From NCBI GenBank assembly GCA_035529935.1, contig DATKVT010000102.1, positions 1 through 49,753 on the forward strand: 49,753 nt of DNA, in the 5' to 3' direction. The stretch comes from Williamwhitmania sp. GTDB lineage: Bacteria; Bacteroidota; Bacteroidia; Bacteroidales; Williamwhitmaniaceae. The translations under genes and the position numbers were made by a program. Every line of letters starts with the position of its first letter. Within the stretch, counting starts at the first letter, position 1. Below, piece by piece: positions 7,374-16,158 of this stretch. The notes beneath the pieces are model-generated. The model was not told the DNA's origin. It saw only the letters and a program-made list of their open reading frames with translations, and ran no database searches.

Positions 7374-8441
7374 ATGGTGTTTGGTAAGGCTCTGATTGAT
7401 TGGTATCACACACATAAGCGTGATTTACCGTGGCGGCACACCCGTAACCCCTACTTTATTTGGATATCAGAGATTATTTTGCAGCAAACCCGCGTACAGC
7501 AGGGCTACAGCTACTACCTTCGCTTTGTTGAGGCATTTCCAACAATTGAGGATTTAGCCAACGCTCCACTCGAAAGAGTCCTTAAAGTATGGCAGGGGTT
7601 AGGGTATTACACCCGTGCCCGGAATATTCACCAGACGGCTAAAAGCATTGTTTCCGATTTTGATGGTCGATTGCCCGAATCGTATGATGCCCTAATAAAA
7701 CTCAAGGGGATTGGCGACTATACCGCTGCAGCCATTGCCTCCTTTGCATTTGATGAACCGGTTGCGGCCATCGATGGGAATGTATACCGTATATATAGCC
7801 GCATCTTTGGCATTTATGCACCGGTGGACAAGGGCGATGGAAAGCGCGCACTACGGCAAATTGCTTCAGATGAGCTCGACAGGGAAACCCCAGCATTATT
7901 TAACCAAGCAATCATGGACTTGGGTGGACAGATTTGCCTACCAAAGAATCCGCTTTGCGAGGAATGTCCTGTAAATGCTATGTGTTATGCATATAAAAGT
8001 AAGGAGACTCCCAATTTGCCAGTCAAGTCGGTAAAGGTAAAGGTGCGTGACCGTTTTTTTTACTATATTATAGTAATGCGTGGCAGTAGCACCTTTATTC
8101 GGCAAAGGGATCAAAAGGATATATGGCACAGCTTGTTTGAATTTCCACTGGTGGAGGTGAACCGGAGGTTGTCGCTTGAGGAACTACCGCTAACTGCTGA
8201 ATGGCTCGATATATGTGGTGCTGGTAGCGTGGAAATTGCATACATCTCGAACGAGGTGAAGCACGTGCTCAGCCACCAACACCTTTACACGCGGTTTTTT
8301 GTGGTTCGTGTCGATCGGCCTTCATATTTTTTAAAACAAAAATATATGGAGATTTCGTCTTCAACCTTGCATAACTATTCAACTCCAAGGCTCATTGACA
8401 ACTTTTTGGCGGCCGAACCATTGGAGAAATATTGCAAGTGA
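7374..8441 (+). CDS. mutY: A/G-specific adenine DNA glycosylase MutY
   Basis: 355 residues. The catalytic acid Glu33 is in WISEIILQQTRV. The helix-hairpin-helix is LKGIGDYTAAAIASFAF, followed by catalytic Asp134 in VAAIDGNVYRI. The [4Fe-4S] cluster cysteines are C188-x6-C195-x2-C198-x5-C204. The C-terminal third is the NUDIX-like domain that recognises 8-oxoguanine. The enzyme removes adenine paired with 8-oxoG in base-excision repair. It is transcribed divergently from HU and heads the mutY-ssb-gldE-gldD order known from other Bacteroidota. Confidence 0.96.
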   Translation: MVFGKALIDWYHTHKRDLPWRHTRNPYFIWISEIILQQTRVQQGYSYYLRFVEAFPTIEDLANAPLERVLKVWQGLGYYTRARNIHQTAKSIVSDFDGRLPESYDALIKLKGIGDYTAAAIASFAFDEPVAAIDGNVYRIYSRIFGIYAPVDKGDGKRALRQIASDELDRETPALFNQAIMDLGGQICLPKNPLCEECPVNAMCYAYKSKETPNLPVKSVKVKVRDRFFYYIIVMRGSSTFIRQRDQKDIWHSLFEFPLVEVNRRLSLEELPLTAEWLDICGAGSVEIAYISNEVKHVLSHQHLYTRFFVVRVDRPSYFLKQKYMEISSSTLHNYSTPRLIDNFLAAEPLEKYCK

Positions 8442-8502
8442 AATTGACTTTGAAATAAAAATGTTGTAATTTGAGAACCGTAACCACTTAATTCATAAAA
8501 CG

Positions 8503-8934
8503 ATGTCGTTAAACAAAGTAATGCTGATTGGAAATGTAGGGAAAGACCCTGACGTTAAAAGTGCTAACGGCACACCGGTTGCCAATTTCCCGCTGGCAAC
8601 AACCGAAGTTTTTTCTTCGAAGAACGGACAACGTCAAGAGCACACCGAGTGGCACAATATTGTGGTATGGCGCCGCTTAGCTGAAATTGTTGAAAAGTAC
8701 GTAAAGAAAGGAACCCCGCTCTTTATTGAGGGACGCATTCGCAACCGCTCCTACGAAGGTAAGGATGGTGTTAAACGCTACATTACAGAGATCTTAGCCG
8801 ATAACATTAAACTACTTGGTAAGAAAGATGGCTCCAGTGCTCCAACCGGAGAATACGCATCCAATATGCCGGAGACCAAGGTTAGTGACCTACAGGAGGC
8901 ACCATTGGCCGATGCCGATGATTTGCCTTTTTAG
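8503..8934 (+). CDS. ssb: Single-stranded DNA-binding protein
   Basis: 143 residues. The OB-fold starts MSLNKVMLIGNVGKDPDVK and continues through TEWHNIVVWRRLAEIVEKYVKKGTPLFIEGR (residues 1-105). A short linker leads to the acidic tail ending DADDLPF, the peptide that docks partner proteins in replication and repair. It is placed 61 bases after mutY and upstream of gldE. Confidence 0.96.
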   Translation: MSLNKVMLIGNVGKDPDVKSANGTPVANFPLATTEVFSSKNGQRQEHTEWHNIVVWRRLAEIVEKYVKKGTPLFIEGRIRNRSYEGKDGVKRYITEILADNIKLLGKKDGSSAPTGEYASNMPETKVSDLQEAPLADADDLPF

Positions 8935-8990
8935 TCGTTATTAATCGTTAATTAAGCTTAAGGGAGCAGCTTCTTGCGCAGCAATGGAGG

Positions 8991-10433
8991 ATGATTTTGC
9001 TGATCAAGTGGCTGATCCCTTTATTTTTTCGCCATAAAAGACTAATTTTATGGCCCGAACCAAACTGTTTTATTTTGGAAGCAAGTATTCCTCCCTCCGC
9101 AGTGACCTTTGCATATGTCAATATTTTTCTGCCTCTCTCAAGCTCTTCAATTCTTGGGCTGGCGCTTCTGGTGGTTCTTCTAATATTATCGGCACTATTT
9201 TCCGGTTCTGAATCAGCCTTCTTTTCGCTGAGCACTGCCGACATTGCCAAGCTGCGTAAGGCTAAGTCGGGTAGATCAATAATGGCATTAAAGCTGCTGT
9301 CTGAGCCAAATATGCTTCTTAGCACCATTCTAATCGCCAACAACTTGGTGAATGTTGGTATTGTTGTGTTGAGCACCTTTATTACCTCCTCCATGTTTAA
9401 TTTTTCCGAAGCGCCAGTGCTTGGATACTTTATTCAGGTGGTGCTGGTTGCCTTTCTTATTCTGCTGGTTGGTGAAATTCTCCCCAAGGTATACTCTACT
9501 CATAAGCCTACTGGAATGGCTAGCCTCATGGCGCATCCACTGTTTGTTTTGCAGAAGATATTTAAACCATTTGGGATAATGCTCATCTTTTTGGCTACTA
9601 GGGTTAATAGACACTTCAGCTTACAGCGAACAAACCTTTCCATTAACGACCTTTCGGAGGCAATAGACATCACGGTTACACCGAACCCGGAGGATAGAAA
9701 GATATTGAAGGGTATAGTAAAACTTGCCAACATTCAGGCCCGCGACATAATGTGTCCCAGGATGGACGTTGAGGCAGTGGACTACGAGACACCCTTTTCG
9801 ATGGTCCTCAAGGTGGTGCTCGATACTGGCTATTCTAGAATACCTGTATATGCTGATTCGTTTGATAATGTAAAGGGGATTCTTTACGTGAAAGACCTGC
9901 TACCGCATCTACAGAAGGACGACAAATTCCGTTGGCAGCACCTTATGCGCAAACCCTATTTTGTTCCGGAACATAAAAAAACCAACGACCTACTTGAGGA
10001 GTTTCAGATACGAAAGAACCACATGGCTATTGTAGTTGATGAGTTTGGTGGAACCTGCGGTATTGTTACTTTGGAGGATATTCTTGAGGAAATTGTGGGT
10101 GAAATTTCTGACGAATCGGATCAGGAGGAGATTCTCTATCAGAAGTTGGACGAGAATTTATACCTGTTTGAGGGAAAAATATTGCTGAATGATTTTTGCA
10201 AAATTTTTAACGAAAGCGTTGATTCACTTGACGAGGTTCGTGGCGAAGCCGATACGCTAGCCGGGTTGATTTTGGAGATCAAGGGCGAAATGCCTCGGAA
10301 AAATGACACCCTGACTTTCGGTAGATTTGAATTTAGGATAGAATTAGTGGATAGCCGTAGAATTAAGAAAATTAGAGTAGTTGCTAAACCGAGGAACGTT
10401 AACTATGATCAAAATCAAGAGGTGGCTGACTAG
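8991..10433 (+). CDS. gldE: GldE: CBS/CNNM-type membrane protein of the gliding cluster
   Basis: Up to 480 residues. An N-terminal CNNM (DUF21) membrane domain with LLILSALFSGSESAFFSLS is followed by two CBS domains (DIMCPRMDVEAV...SRIPVYADSFDNVKGILYVKDLL and the second with MAIVVDEFGGTCGIVTLEDILEEIVGEI) and a C-terminal transporter-associated (CorC/HlyC) domain. GldE is linked to gliding motility in Flavobacterium johnsoniae; its transport role is unproven. The start is uncertain. The first 28 residues look unlike the family, and their DNA holds a palindrome (CCATAAAA / TTTTATGG, 9032-9053), so the TTG at 9075 may be the true start, giving 452 residues. The 3' end overlaps gldD by 29 bases. 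Confidence 0.88.
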   Translation: MILLIKWLIPLFFRHKRLILWPEPNCFILEASIPPSAVTFAYVNIFLPLSSSSILGLALLVVLLILSALFSGSESAFFSLSTADIAKLRKAKSGRSIMALKLLSEPNMLLSTILIANNLVNVGIVVLSTFITSSMFNFSEAPVLGYFIQVVLVAFLILLVGEILPKVYSTHKPTGMASLMAHPLFVLQKIFKPFGIMLIFLATRVNRHFSLQRTNLSINDLSEAIDITVTPNPEDRKILKGIVKLANIQARDIMCPRMDVEAVDYETPFSMVLKVVLDTGYSRIPVYADSFDNVKGILYVKDLLPHLQKDDKFRWQHLMRKPYFVPEHKKTNDLLEEFQIRKNHMAIVVDEFGGTCGIVTLEDILEEIVGEISDESDQEEILYQKLDENLYLFEGKILLNDFCKIFNESVDSLDEVRGEADTLAGLILEIKGEMPRKNDTLTFGRFEFRIELVDSRRIKKIRVVAKPRNVNYDQNQEVAD

Positions 10434-10989
10434 CTGTATTGCACTTGGATTATTGGTTTCTTGCAGTCAGAACTATACGCCCAAGCCAAGAGGGTATTTT
10501 CGAATTGGTTTTCCGGAGAAGAGTTACCGTTCATTCGATTCGACTTCATTTCCATTTGCCTTCGACTATCCTGTATATTCAAAAATTACTCCCGATCCGG
10601 AACGGTTGTCACAGAAGTATTGGATAAACGTTGTTACGCCATCGTTGAAGGCAACAATTCATATCAGCTATCTACCATTGAGTAAGGATAAGCTGAGCGC
10701 CCTGCTCGAGGACTCCCATACGCTGCTTTACAAGCAATCGGTTAAGGCCGATGCCATCGATGAAAGCCGAATATCCATGCCTGAGCGAAAGGTTTATGGC
10801 TTGCTTTACGATGTTAAAGGTAATGCAGCCTCACCTGTACAATTTTACCTTACCGATAGCCTTCACCACTTTTTGAGAGGTGCTCTGTACTTCTACACCG
10901 TTCCCAATCAAGATTCGCTGGCTCCCGTGGTCGCTTTCGAAAGGGAGGATGTGCTTAAGCTCATTGATTCGTTTCACTGGAAAAAGTAG
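10405..10989 (+). CDS. gldD: GldD gliding-motility lipoprotein
   Basis: 194 residues, with the start chosen at ATG 10405. The lipoprotein signal peptide ends in LLVSC, so lipidation is on Cys20. The mature start NYTPKPRGYFRIGFPEKSY is the recognisable GldD signature. In Flavobacterium johnsoniae GldD is required for gliding, which depends on the same machinery as T9SS. It overlaps the end of gldE by 29 bases, so the two are translationally coupled. The phosphopantetheinyl transferase starts 2 bases after its stop. Confidence 0.92.
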   Translation: MIKIKRWLTSCIALGLLVSCSQNYTPKPRGYFRIGFPEKSYRSFDSTSFPFAFDYPVYSKITPDPERLSQKYWINVVTPSLKATIHISYLPLSKDKLSALLEDSHTLLYKQSVKADAIDESRISMPERKVYGLLYDVKGNAASPVQFYLTDSLHHFLRGALYFYTVPNQDSLAPVVAFEREDVLKLIDSFHWKK

Positions 10990-10991
10990 CC

Positions 10992-11624
10992 ATGCCGTTG
11001 CTGCTGCAAGAGAATGTTCGCGCCAACACCATGCTCTGGGTTTGGAAGGTTGAGGAAGGAGAATCCTTCTTCATGAACCAGCTAAGCTTAAGCAGCCACG
11101 AACTTTCACGGTTGAACAGTTACACCCATGCACCGCGCAGGCTGGAATGGCTAGCTTCCCGATTGCTCGTTAAGTTGGGGTTAGGTGAAAATGGTCAAGT
11201 GAAATACACGGACGACGGTAAACCCCTTTTGGTTGGGGTGGACGGTCATATTAGCATTAGCCATTCTCATGCGTTGGTTGGCTTACTTTTCTCCACGAAG
11301 AACTCTGTGGGTTTGGATATTGAGCGGGTTTCATCTCGTCCGGCAAAAATTACTCGACGGTTTATGCAGGAGCAGGAGGTTGCTCTCTTAGAAAACGATA
11401 TTAGGGGTGCCGCCATTACTCGGGCATGGTGTTCCAAGGAGGCTCTTTTTAAGGTGTTGGGAAAGAACTGCTATACATTTAAGGAGGACTTTGTTCTTGC
11501 TGAAAAATTGTTTGCAAACTCTACTTCAACCACCTTCTTTGTGCGACCATTTAACGGTAACCAATTGGTGTCGTTTCTTGATGTTGAGGATTACTGTATT
11601 GCCTATTCTGTAATGCATTCTTAA
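10992..11624 (+). CDS. 4'-phosphopantetheinyl transferase superfamily protein
   Basis: 210 residues. The two Mg/CoA-binding motifs of the Sfp-type family are present: SVGLDIERV and AWCSKEALFKVLG (W-x-x-KEA). A conserved HISISHSH stretch precedes them. The enzyme moves the phosphopantetheine arm of CoA onto a serine of an acyl or peptidyl carrier protein. The target is not encoded nearby. It starts 2 bases after gldD and probably belongs to the same transcript. Confidence 0.92.
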   Translation: MPLLLQENVRANTMLWVWKVEEGESFFMNQLSLSSHELSRLNSYTHAPRRLEWLASRLLVKLGLGENGQVKYTDDGKPLLVGVDGHISISHSHALVGLLFSTKNSVGLDIERVSSRPAKITRRFMQEQEVALLENDIRGAAITRAWCSKEALFKVLGKNCYTFKEDFVLAEKLFANSTSTTFFVRPFNGNQLVSFLDVEDYCIAYSVMHS

Positions 11625-11634
11625 ACTAGCAAGA

Positions 11635-12372
11635 TTGAAAGTATTCCATCAAATAGCAGAAAAGACCGGTAGGCAACCACAAATTGCCCTGCTCATCGAC
11701 CCAGACAAGCATACGCCCACTTCAGCCGCGGCTGCTGCAGCCGTTGCAACTGCAGCAGGAGTGGACTTTATAATGGTTGGCGGCAGCTATGTTTCTGCCG
11801 ATGCCAACGATGTTGTATCTGCCATAAAAGAGTCTACTCAGTTAGCGGTGGTGCTTTTTCCTGGCAGTCCGTTGCAGCTGTCGGCCAGCGCCGATGCCAT
11901 CTTTCTACTGTCGCTCATCTCTGGGCGAAATCCAGAATACCTCATTGGAAACCACGTTCTAGCTGCAGGTTACATTAAAAAGTTGGGCGTTGAGGTAATT
12001 CCGGTTGGCTACATTCTTGTGGATGGTGGGGTTGTTTCGAGCGTGCAGTATGTGAGCAACACCATGCCCATTCCTGCCAGCAAGCCCGATTTGGTGGTTG
12101 CTACAGCAATGGCTGGTGAAATGCTGGGATTAAAGATGATTTATTTAGAGGCAGGTAGTGGTGCAACACAACCAGTTCCGGCAGAGGTGATTGCTGCTAC
12201 CAGAAGTTCGGTGAGCATTCCTATTATTGTAGGTGGTGGCTTACGCTCCAACGAAAGCGTTACTGCTGCCTTAAAAGCAGGAGCCGATGTGGTTGTGGTT
12301 GGAACTGCGGTTGAGGATGATCTCAACACTGTTGGTCGGCTGGTGAGCCTTGTGAAAAATTTCCGTCGTTAG
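11635..12372 (+). CDS. Geranylgeranylglyceryl phosphate synthase-like prenyltransferase (PcrB/GGGPS family)
   Basis: 245 residues forming a modified TIM barrel. The family signature is seen in ALLIDPDKH near the N-terminus, DFIMVGGSYV, VVLFPGSPLQLS, YLEAGSGATQPVP, and the phosphate-binding IPIIVGGGLRSNE and AGADVVVVGTAVEDD. The family joins a polyprenyl diphosphate to sn-glycerol-1-phosphate, the first step of archaeal ether lipids; bacterial members, including Bacteroidota ones, are known. The start is a TTG 10 bases after the preceding stop; no ATG fits. A terminator follows, so this ends the mutY-to-GGGPS run. Confidence 0.88.
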   Translation: MKVFHQIAEKTGRQPQIALLIDPDKHTPTSAAAAAAVATAAGVDFIMVGGSYVSADANDVVSAIKESTQLAVVLFPGSPLQLSASADAIFLLSLISGRNPEYLIGNHVLAAGYIKKLGVEVIPVGYILVDGGVVSSVQYVSNTMPIPASKPDLVVATAMAGEMLGLKMIYLEAGSGATQPVPAEVIAATRSSVSIPIIVGGGLRSNESVTAALKAGADVVVVGTAVEDDLNTVGRLVSLVKNFRR

Positions 12373-12391
12373 ATTTTTTTTGACTATAATT

Positions 12392-12428
12392 AAGAAAGGT
12401 TCGGCATCTGCCAGACCTTTCTTTTATG
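12392..12428. terminator. Terminator between converging genes
   Basis: AAGAAAGGT pairs with ACCTTTCTT; inside, GGC and GCC close a 4-base loop after a small internal mismatch. A short T-run follows on the plus strand. It sits between the GGGPS-like gene (+) and the PafA-like gene (-) and may serve both. Confidence 0.75.
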
Positions 12429-12433
12429 TGATG

Positions 12434-14098
12434 CTATTGGAATAGCTCTTCCAACGGTTTGCCCGTAGCCGCATTGGGCCAGGAGATATCAATTAGCGTG
12501 GCAGTGGTTGGGGCCACGTCGGCAATATCTATTGGCGTTAGGATGGTCTTCCGCTTAATCTTCCATCCATAGAATATAAGAGGCACATGAGCGTCGTAGC
12601 TGTAGGGGCTGCTGGCCGCTGTTGGCTTCTCAGTCCTCTCCACCCATCCAGGTTCGAGAAAGAAGATAACGTCGCCAGAGCGCTTGTCGTTAAAGCTGTT
12701 TTGCATCTTGTAGAAATTACCTTGGCTAAAGGCCGCGTTTACCATGGTAGATGCTGTAGCAGCTCCTGCCACTCCGGTGAACTGTACCATAAAGTCGCGA
12801 ACCTTGTCCTGAAAATCCGACAGCTTAAGATTGCTGTCCTCAATGAGGTTACGGTTGAGGTAAATTTGTTTTTGGTCATAGGCCTTTACCCAATCACCCT
12901 TTCCGTAGGTTACGGAGAGATAGCTGCGCAGCAGAGCCATCGCTGCTTTTGGCTCAAAAAAGCCACTTGGAATTCTCACCGACGAGAGGTTGCCCGGCGT
13001 ATCGGGTGTCCCGTGGTCGGAGGTAAGAATAATTAGCACATTCTCCTTCCCTATATTCTCACTTAGGAACGACATAAAGTGCCCTAATTCGTTGTCGAGG
13101 CGGTAGTAAGCATCTTCCAACTCTACGGAGTTGGTGCCATACTTCTGGCAAATATCACCAGTGGATGAAAATACGATGGTGAGCAGGTCGGTGCTGGAGT
13201 CCTTGCCGAGATTCTCGTTTATAATGGTGTTTACAGCAAAGTCTTTGGTGTAGGTGTTGCCAAACGGAGTGGAGGCTAGTAGGGCGTAATTTGGCTCCTT
13301 CTGCTTATCCTTAAATAGCGATTGCAGGATCATCATCGGCGATTTGCGCTTTTCTTCCAGCTCGTCCTTCTTGGTTGTGTCGATGGCTGACATTAGGTGT
13401 GCCTGGTAGCTGCCCAATGCAAGAAGTGTTTCCCACGATTGTGCTACATAGGTGTCGGCCAACTTTTTCTTGTTAAACTCCTTAACCCAGTTGGGTAGGT
13501 CTTCCATATAGTAGCTGCTGGTCATCCATGTTCCACTGTATGGGTTTAGCCAGTATGCTGCATCGCCCGAGTGACCGGCTGCAAGTGTAGCCGATTGCGG
13601 ATCAAGGGAGATGGCGATAACTTTCGACTTAGGGTCCCACAGCTTAAGTGCATCGCCTAGGGTGCTGGCCATCATATTTCGAGGGGAGTAGGAGCCATAC
13701 ATGTCGTCGCCACCAACACCGCGGTAGCGCTTGTCCGCTGTGGCTTCCACCATCTCTTCGGAATTGCGCGAAAACCACTGGTCGGAAACAATACCGTGCG
13801 TAGCCGGTTGCGCCCCGGTTTCGAGGGTGGCTATGCCGGGAGCCGATTGGGTGAGCAGGTAGTTGTAGCGGGCATTCTTGCAAAAAGTGCCCTCGTTGAC
13901 CAGCACCTTGAAGCCATCCTCTGAGAAGTTGCTCCAATACCGGTGAATGAAATCGTAGCGCATTTGGCTAACCACAATTTGAACGATTAGTTTCGGCTTA
14001 TCAGGAGGGAGTGCTCTGCCGTTTTGAGAAAAGGTGTTGAGTGAAATGGTAAACAGCAAAATTGCTGTGGAGATAAGTTGCTTTGAGATAAATTTCAT
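12434..14098 (-). CDS. PafA-like alkaline phosphatase superfamily protein, probably catalytically inactive
   Basis: 554 residues with a Sec signal peptide (MKFISKQLISTAILLFTISL). Overall similarity to the PafA phosphatase of Bacteroidota is clear: SQMRYDF, YSPRNMMAST, PFGNT, and DAHVPLIFYGW near the end. From memory of the PafA sequence, many catalytic positions differ: metal ligand Asp38 is Ser44, nucleophile Thr79 is Ser85, Asn100 is Asp106, Lys162 and Arg164 are Asp166 and Gln168, and ligands Asp305 and His309 are Gly314 and Gln318. Only Asp361-His362 and His504 remain. I infer a pseudo-phosphatase, perhaps a binding or envelope protein. It could still act on another substrate with altered chemistry. 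Confidence 0.82.
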   Translation of the reverse strand: MKFISKQLISTAILLFTISLNTFSQNGRALPPDKPKLIVQIVVSQMRYDFIHRYWSNFSEDGFKVLVNEGTFCKNARYNYLLTQSAPGIATLETGAQPATHGIVSDQWFSRNSEEMVEATADKRYRGVGGDDMYGSYSPRNMMASTLGDALKLWDPKSKVIAISLDPQSATLAAGHSGDAAYWLNPYSGTWMTSSYYMEDLPNWVKEFNKKKLADTYVAQSWETLLALGSYQAHLMSAIDTTKKDELEEKRKSPMMILQSLFKDKQKEPNYALLASTPFGNTYTKDFAVNTIINENLGKDSSTDLLTIVFSSTGDICQKYGTNSVELEDAYYRLDNELGHFMSFLSENIGKENVLIILTSDHGTPDTPGNLSSVRIPSGFFEPKAAMALLRSYLSVTYGKGDWVKAYDQKQIYLNRNLIEDSNLKLSDFQDKVRDFMVQFTGVAGAATASTMVNAAFSQGNFYKMQNSFNDKRSGDVIFFLEPGWVERTEKPTAASSPYSYDAHVPLIFYGWKIKRKTILTPIDIADVAPTTATLIDISWPNAATGKPLEELFQ

Positions 14099-14153
14099 TG
14101 TACGATTAGTGTATGCAATGGCCTAAAAGGTCAGGTGAGAGGTTTATTTGAAA

Positions 14154-15851
14154 TTAATTTATGATGACAGGAATCTTGGCTGAATACCGAATGCCATTAA
14201 TCGTAAGCGAGACAAGGTAGATACCCGCAGCCAACGAATTTCCACTCGACACGCACTGCTCCAGCGGCCATTGGTTTACCCCCGGTTGTATACTTACCGT
14301 GTTGCTTCCCAATAATTTTCCGCTTATGCTGTAAATGTTAAGTTGCCCTGTGGTGAACTTATTTGTGGTGAACATAACGGTGGTGCCATTGCTACCTAAA
14401 TTTGCTGATAACTTGTTTTGGCTGCTATCGTTATTGCCAATGGTGGAGGTGCTTTTAGTTAGCACTATGTTTTGCTCCACGCGGTCGGTGATGCTGTTGA
14501 TGGTGATACTCTTTTGATAGGTGTCGTATCCGGTGGCCGAGTACGTGAAGGTGTAGGTTCCCGGATAAATTAAACGGTAGTATGTTCCGGTGGTCGAATC
14601 GCTCCATACGTTGGAGCTGTCCTTGTCGTGCGAGGCAACTATAATATCGGCCATTACGGCTTCACCATCTGCATTCTTAACTGTTCCATAAACTCCTGTA
14701 AGAACTTGGTTCATGTAGGAGAAGAACGATCGTTTTAGATAGTTCCAGTAGTTTGGTAACAGATCAGAACTAAGCAATTTGGTTGATGAAATTTCGATGG
14801 TTACTTCCCTCCCATGATGGAAGACGGTCATGTAGTCCTGCCTACCACCAGTAATGGGATACCAGTCGGCACCTTGAGTAATTCCAGAGAGATCAACGTC
14901 GGTAAAGTAGTTCGCTGGCCCATAGGCCTTTGCAAGGTTGGTAAATTGCTGGCTAACGGCTATAAACCATTGTCTGTCGGGGTGCTGACGCTGTGAGGCT
15001 GTGTAGTAATCCCAAGGGTAATTAACCACCTCCGAACCTCCGTGGAAGTTTGCCGAAAGCACAATCCTATTTTGGTTGGCGAAGTTCATCATGGCTTGGT
15101 TTTCCAAGGTATAGCTTTTACTATCGGGGTGGCTGCCAACCCAAGGATCGGGGAAATTTCGGTTTGGGTCGATTCCACTTCCGTTGGATCGGGTTGCACC
15201 TAGAACGGTGGAGTTTCCTCCATAGTAAGTTCCATCTGGGTTGGCGTCGGGATTGATGAACACAATGGCGTTATCGAGCAGGTTGGTAACGCCGCTCGCT
15301 TGCCCATAGGTGCTGAGCAGCGAGTCCATGAGGTGAAGCATGAGCACGTAGCCGGTGGTTTCGTCGCCATGCATGGTGCTGGTTAGGAGAACGGCAGGTT
15401 TCCCATCGCTTTGGGCAACATTTGCCGAGATTTTAGCCATATATATTTTTCTCCCGTTGGCGGTGGTTCCAATGCTGTCGAGCTTGCAAAGGGTAGGGTA
15501 GGTGGCCTCAAAATGCTTCATCATGGCGCGATAAACCTCATAGGTGGGGTAGCGGTCCCAGTTGGCCATTTGGTCGGTGGTGGTGGCCATGGTAATGGAG
15601 CGGGTATTGAGCAGCGAGGGACGGGTGAGTTTTGTGTAGGTGTAGCCCAAAGCAGCAAACTTCTGCATCTCCGTAGGTGACGCATAGGCCCAAACCTGTT
15701 TGTTGCTAACCCTATCGATGGAGATTATGCGGGTGAGTTTCTGCAGTTCGCTTTTCGACTGAATGGTAAAGGTGAAGTAGTATTCAGGAACTTGCTGTGC
15801 AAATGAGGAAAGGGATAACAGAAGCAGAATGGCGGTAAAAAATCGCATCAT
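14154..15851 (-). CDS. M14 zinc carboxypeptidase with T9SS C-terminal sorting domain
   Basis: 565 residues. A signal peptide (MMRFFTAILLLLSLSSFAQQ) is followed by a prodomain-like stretch and an M14 peptidase domain (about 100-375). The zinc ligands are His161 and Glu164 in MHGDETTG and His270 in ANFHGGSE; the DPNRNFP substrate motif is at 228-234 and catalytic Glu353 is in EVTIEIS. A carboxypeptidase-regulatory beta-sandwich follows (about 388-465). The C-terminal 80 residues (GQLNIYSISGKLL, LAAGIYLVSL) are a type A T9SS sorting domain, so the protein is probably secreted or anchored at the surface. It fits the presence of GldD/GldE and PorG in the same window. A second ATG one codon in is equally possible as start. 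Confidence 0.92.
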   Translation of the reverse strand: MMRFFTAILLLLSLSSFAQQVPEYYFTFTIQSKSELQKLTRIISIDRVSNKQVWAYASPTEMQKFAALGYTYTKLTRPSLLNTRSITMATTTDQMANWDRYPTYEVYRAMMKHFEATYPTLCKLDSIGTTANGRKIYMAKISANVAQSDGKPAVLLTSTMHGDETTGYVLMLHLMDSLLSTYGQASGVTNLLDNAIVFINPDANPDGTYYGGNSTVLGATRSNGSGIDPNRNFPDPWVGSHPDSKSYTLENQAMMNFANQNRIVLSANFHGGSEVVNYPWDYYTASQRQHPDRQWFIAVSQQFTNLAKAYGPANYFTDVDLSGITQGADWYPITGGRQDYMTVFHHGREVTIEISSTKLLSSDLLPNYWNYLKRSFFSYMNQVLTGVYGTVKNADGEAVMADIIVASHDKDSSNVWSDSTTGTYYRLIYPGTYTFTYSATGYDTYQKSITINSITDRVEQNIVLTKSTSTIGNNDSSQNKLSANLGSNGTTVMFTTNKFTTGQLNIYSISGKLLGSNTVSIQPGVNQWPLEQCVSSGNSLAAGIYLVSLTINGIRYSAKIPVIIN

Positions 15852-16158
15852 GGCATTTGCATTTTAAGGAGGTAAATATACAAAAGAAATAGAGTGCATT
15901 GTGTAAGATATTTCCTTTGTGTTCCTTCGTGTTTTTGTGGCCACAGGGCGAAAGAAATCGATGTTTATAAGGGATAGAACGGTATGCAGTCAATAGGAAA
16001 GTTTATTCCTCTCTTCATCCATCAATTGTTTTGTTAGGCATCAATCCTTAGGTTGGGACTAGTTCGTGCAGAGGTGGTTGGAGAGCAACAACTCCTCTTT
16101 ACTCTTGAAATATGTTAGTTTGTGGGGAACGCACCAAAACTGATTTTACACAAATTGG
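15852..16158. other. Gene-free stretch of about 300 bases
   Basis: No convincing coding frame in either direction. It holds the upstream region of the M14 peptidase gene, including a minus-strand TATATTTA that differs from the -7 consensus by one base, and one word-like repeat (TTTCCTTTGTGTTCCTTCGTG and following bases, 15911-15941) related in style to repeats at 17461-17503. The rest shows nothing I can name. Confidence 0.5.
15911..15941. repeat. Word-like intergenic repeat (CTTTGTGTTCCTTCGTGTTT type)
   Basis: An imperfect repetition of a TTTGTG/TTCGTG word: CCTTTGTGTTCCTTCGTG followed by TTTTTGTGG. It resembles the CTCTGTGTAACTCAGTG block at 17461-17503. It has no coding frame or stable hairpin. 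Its function is unknown. Confidence 0.5.
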
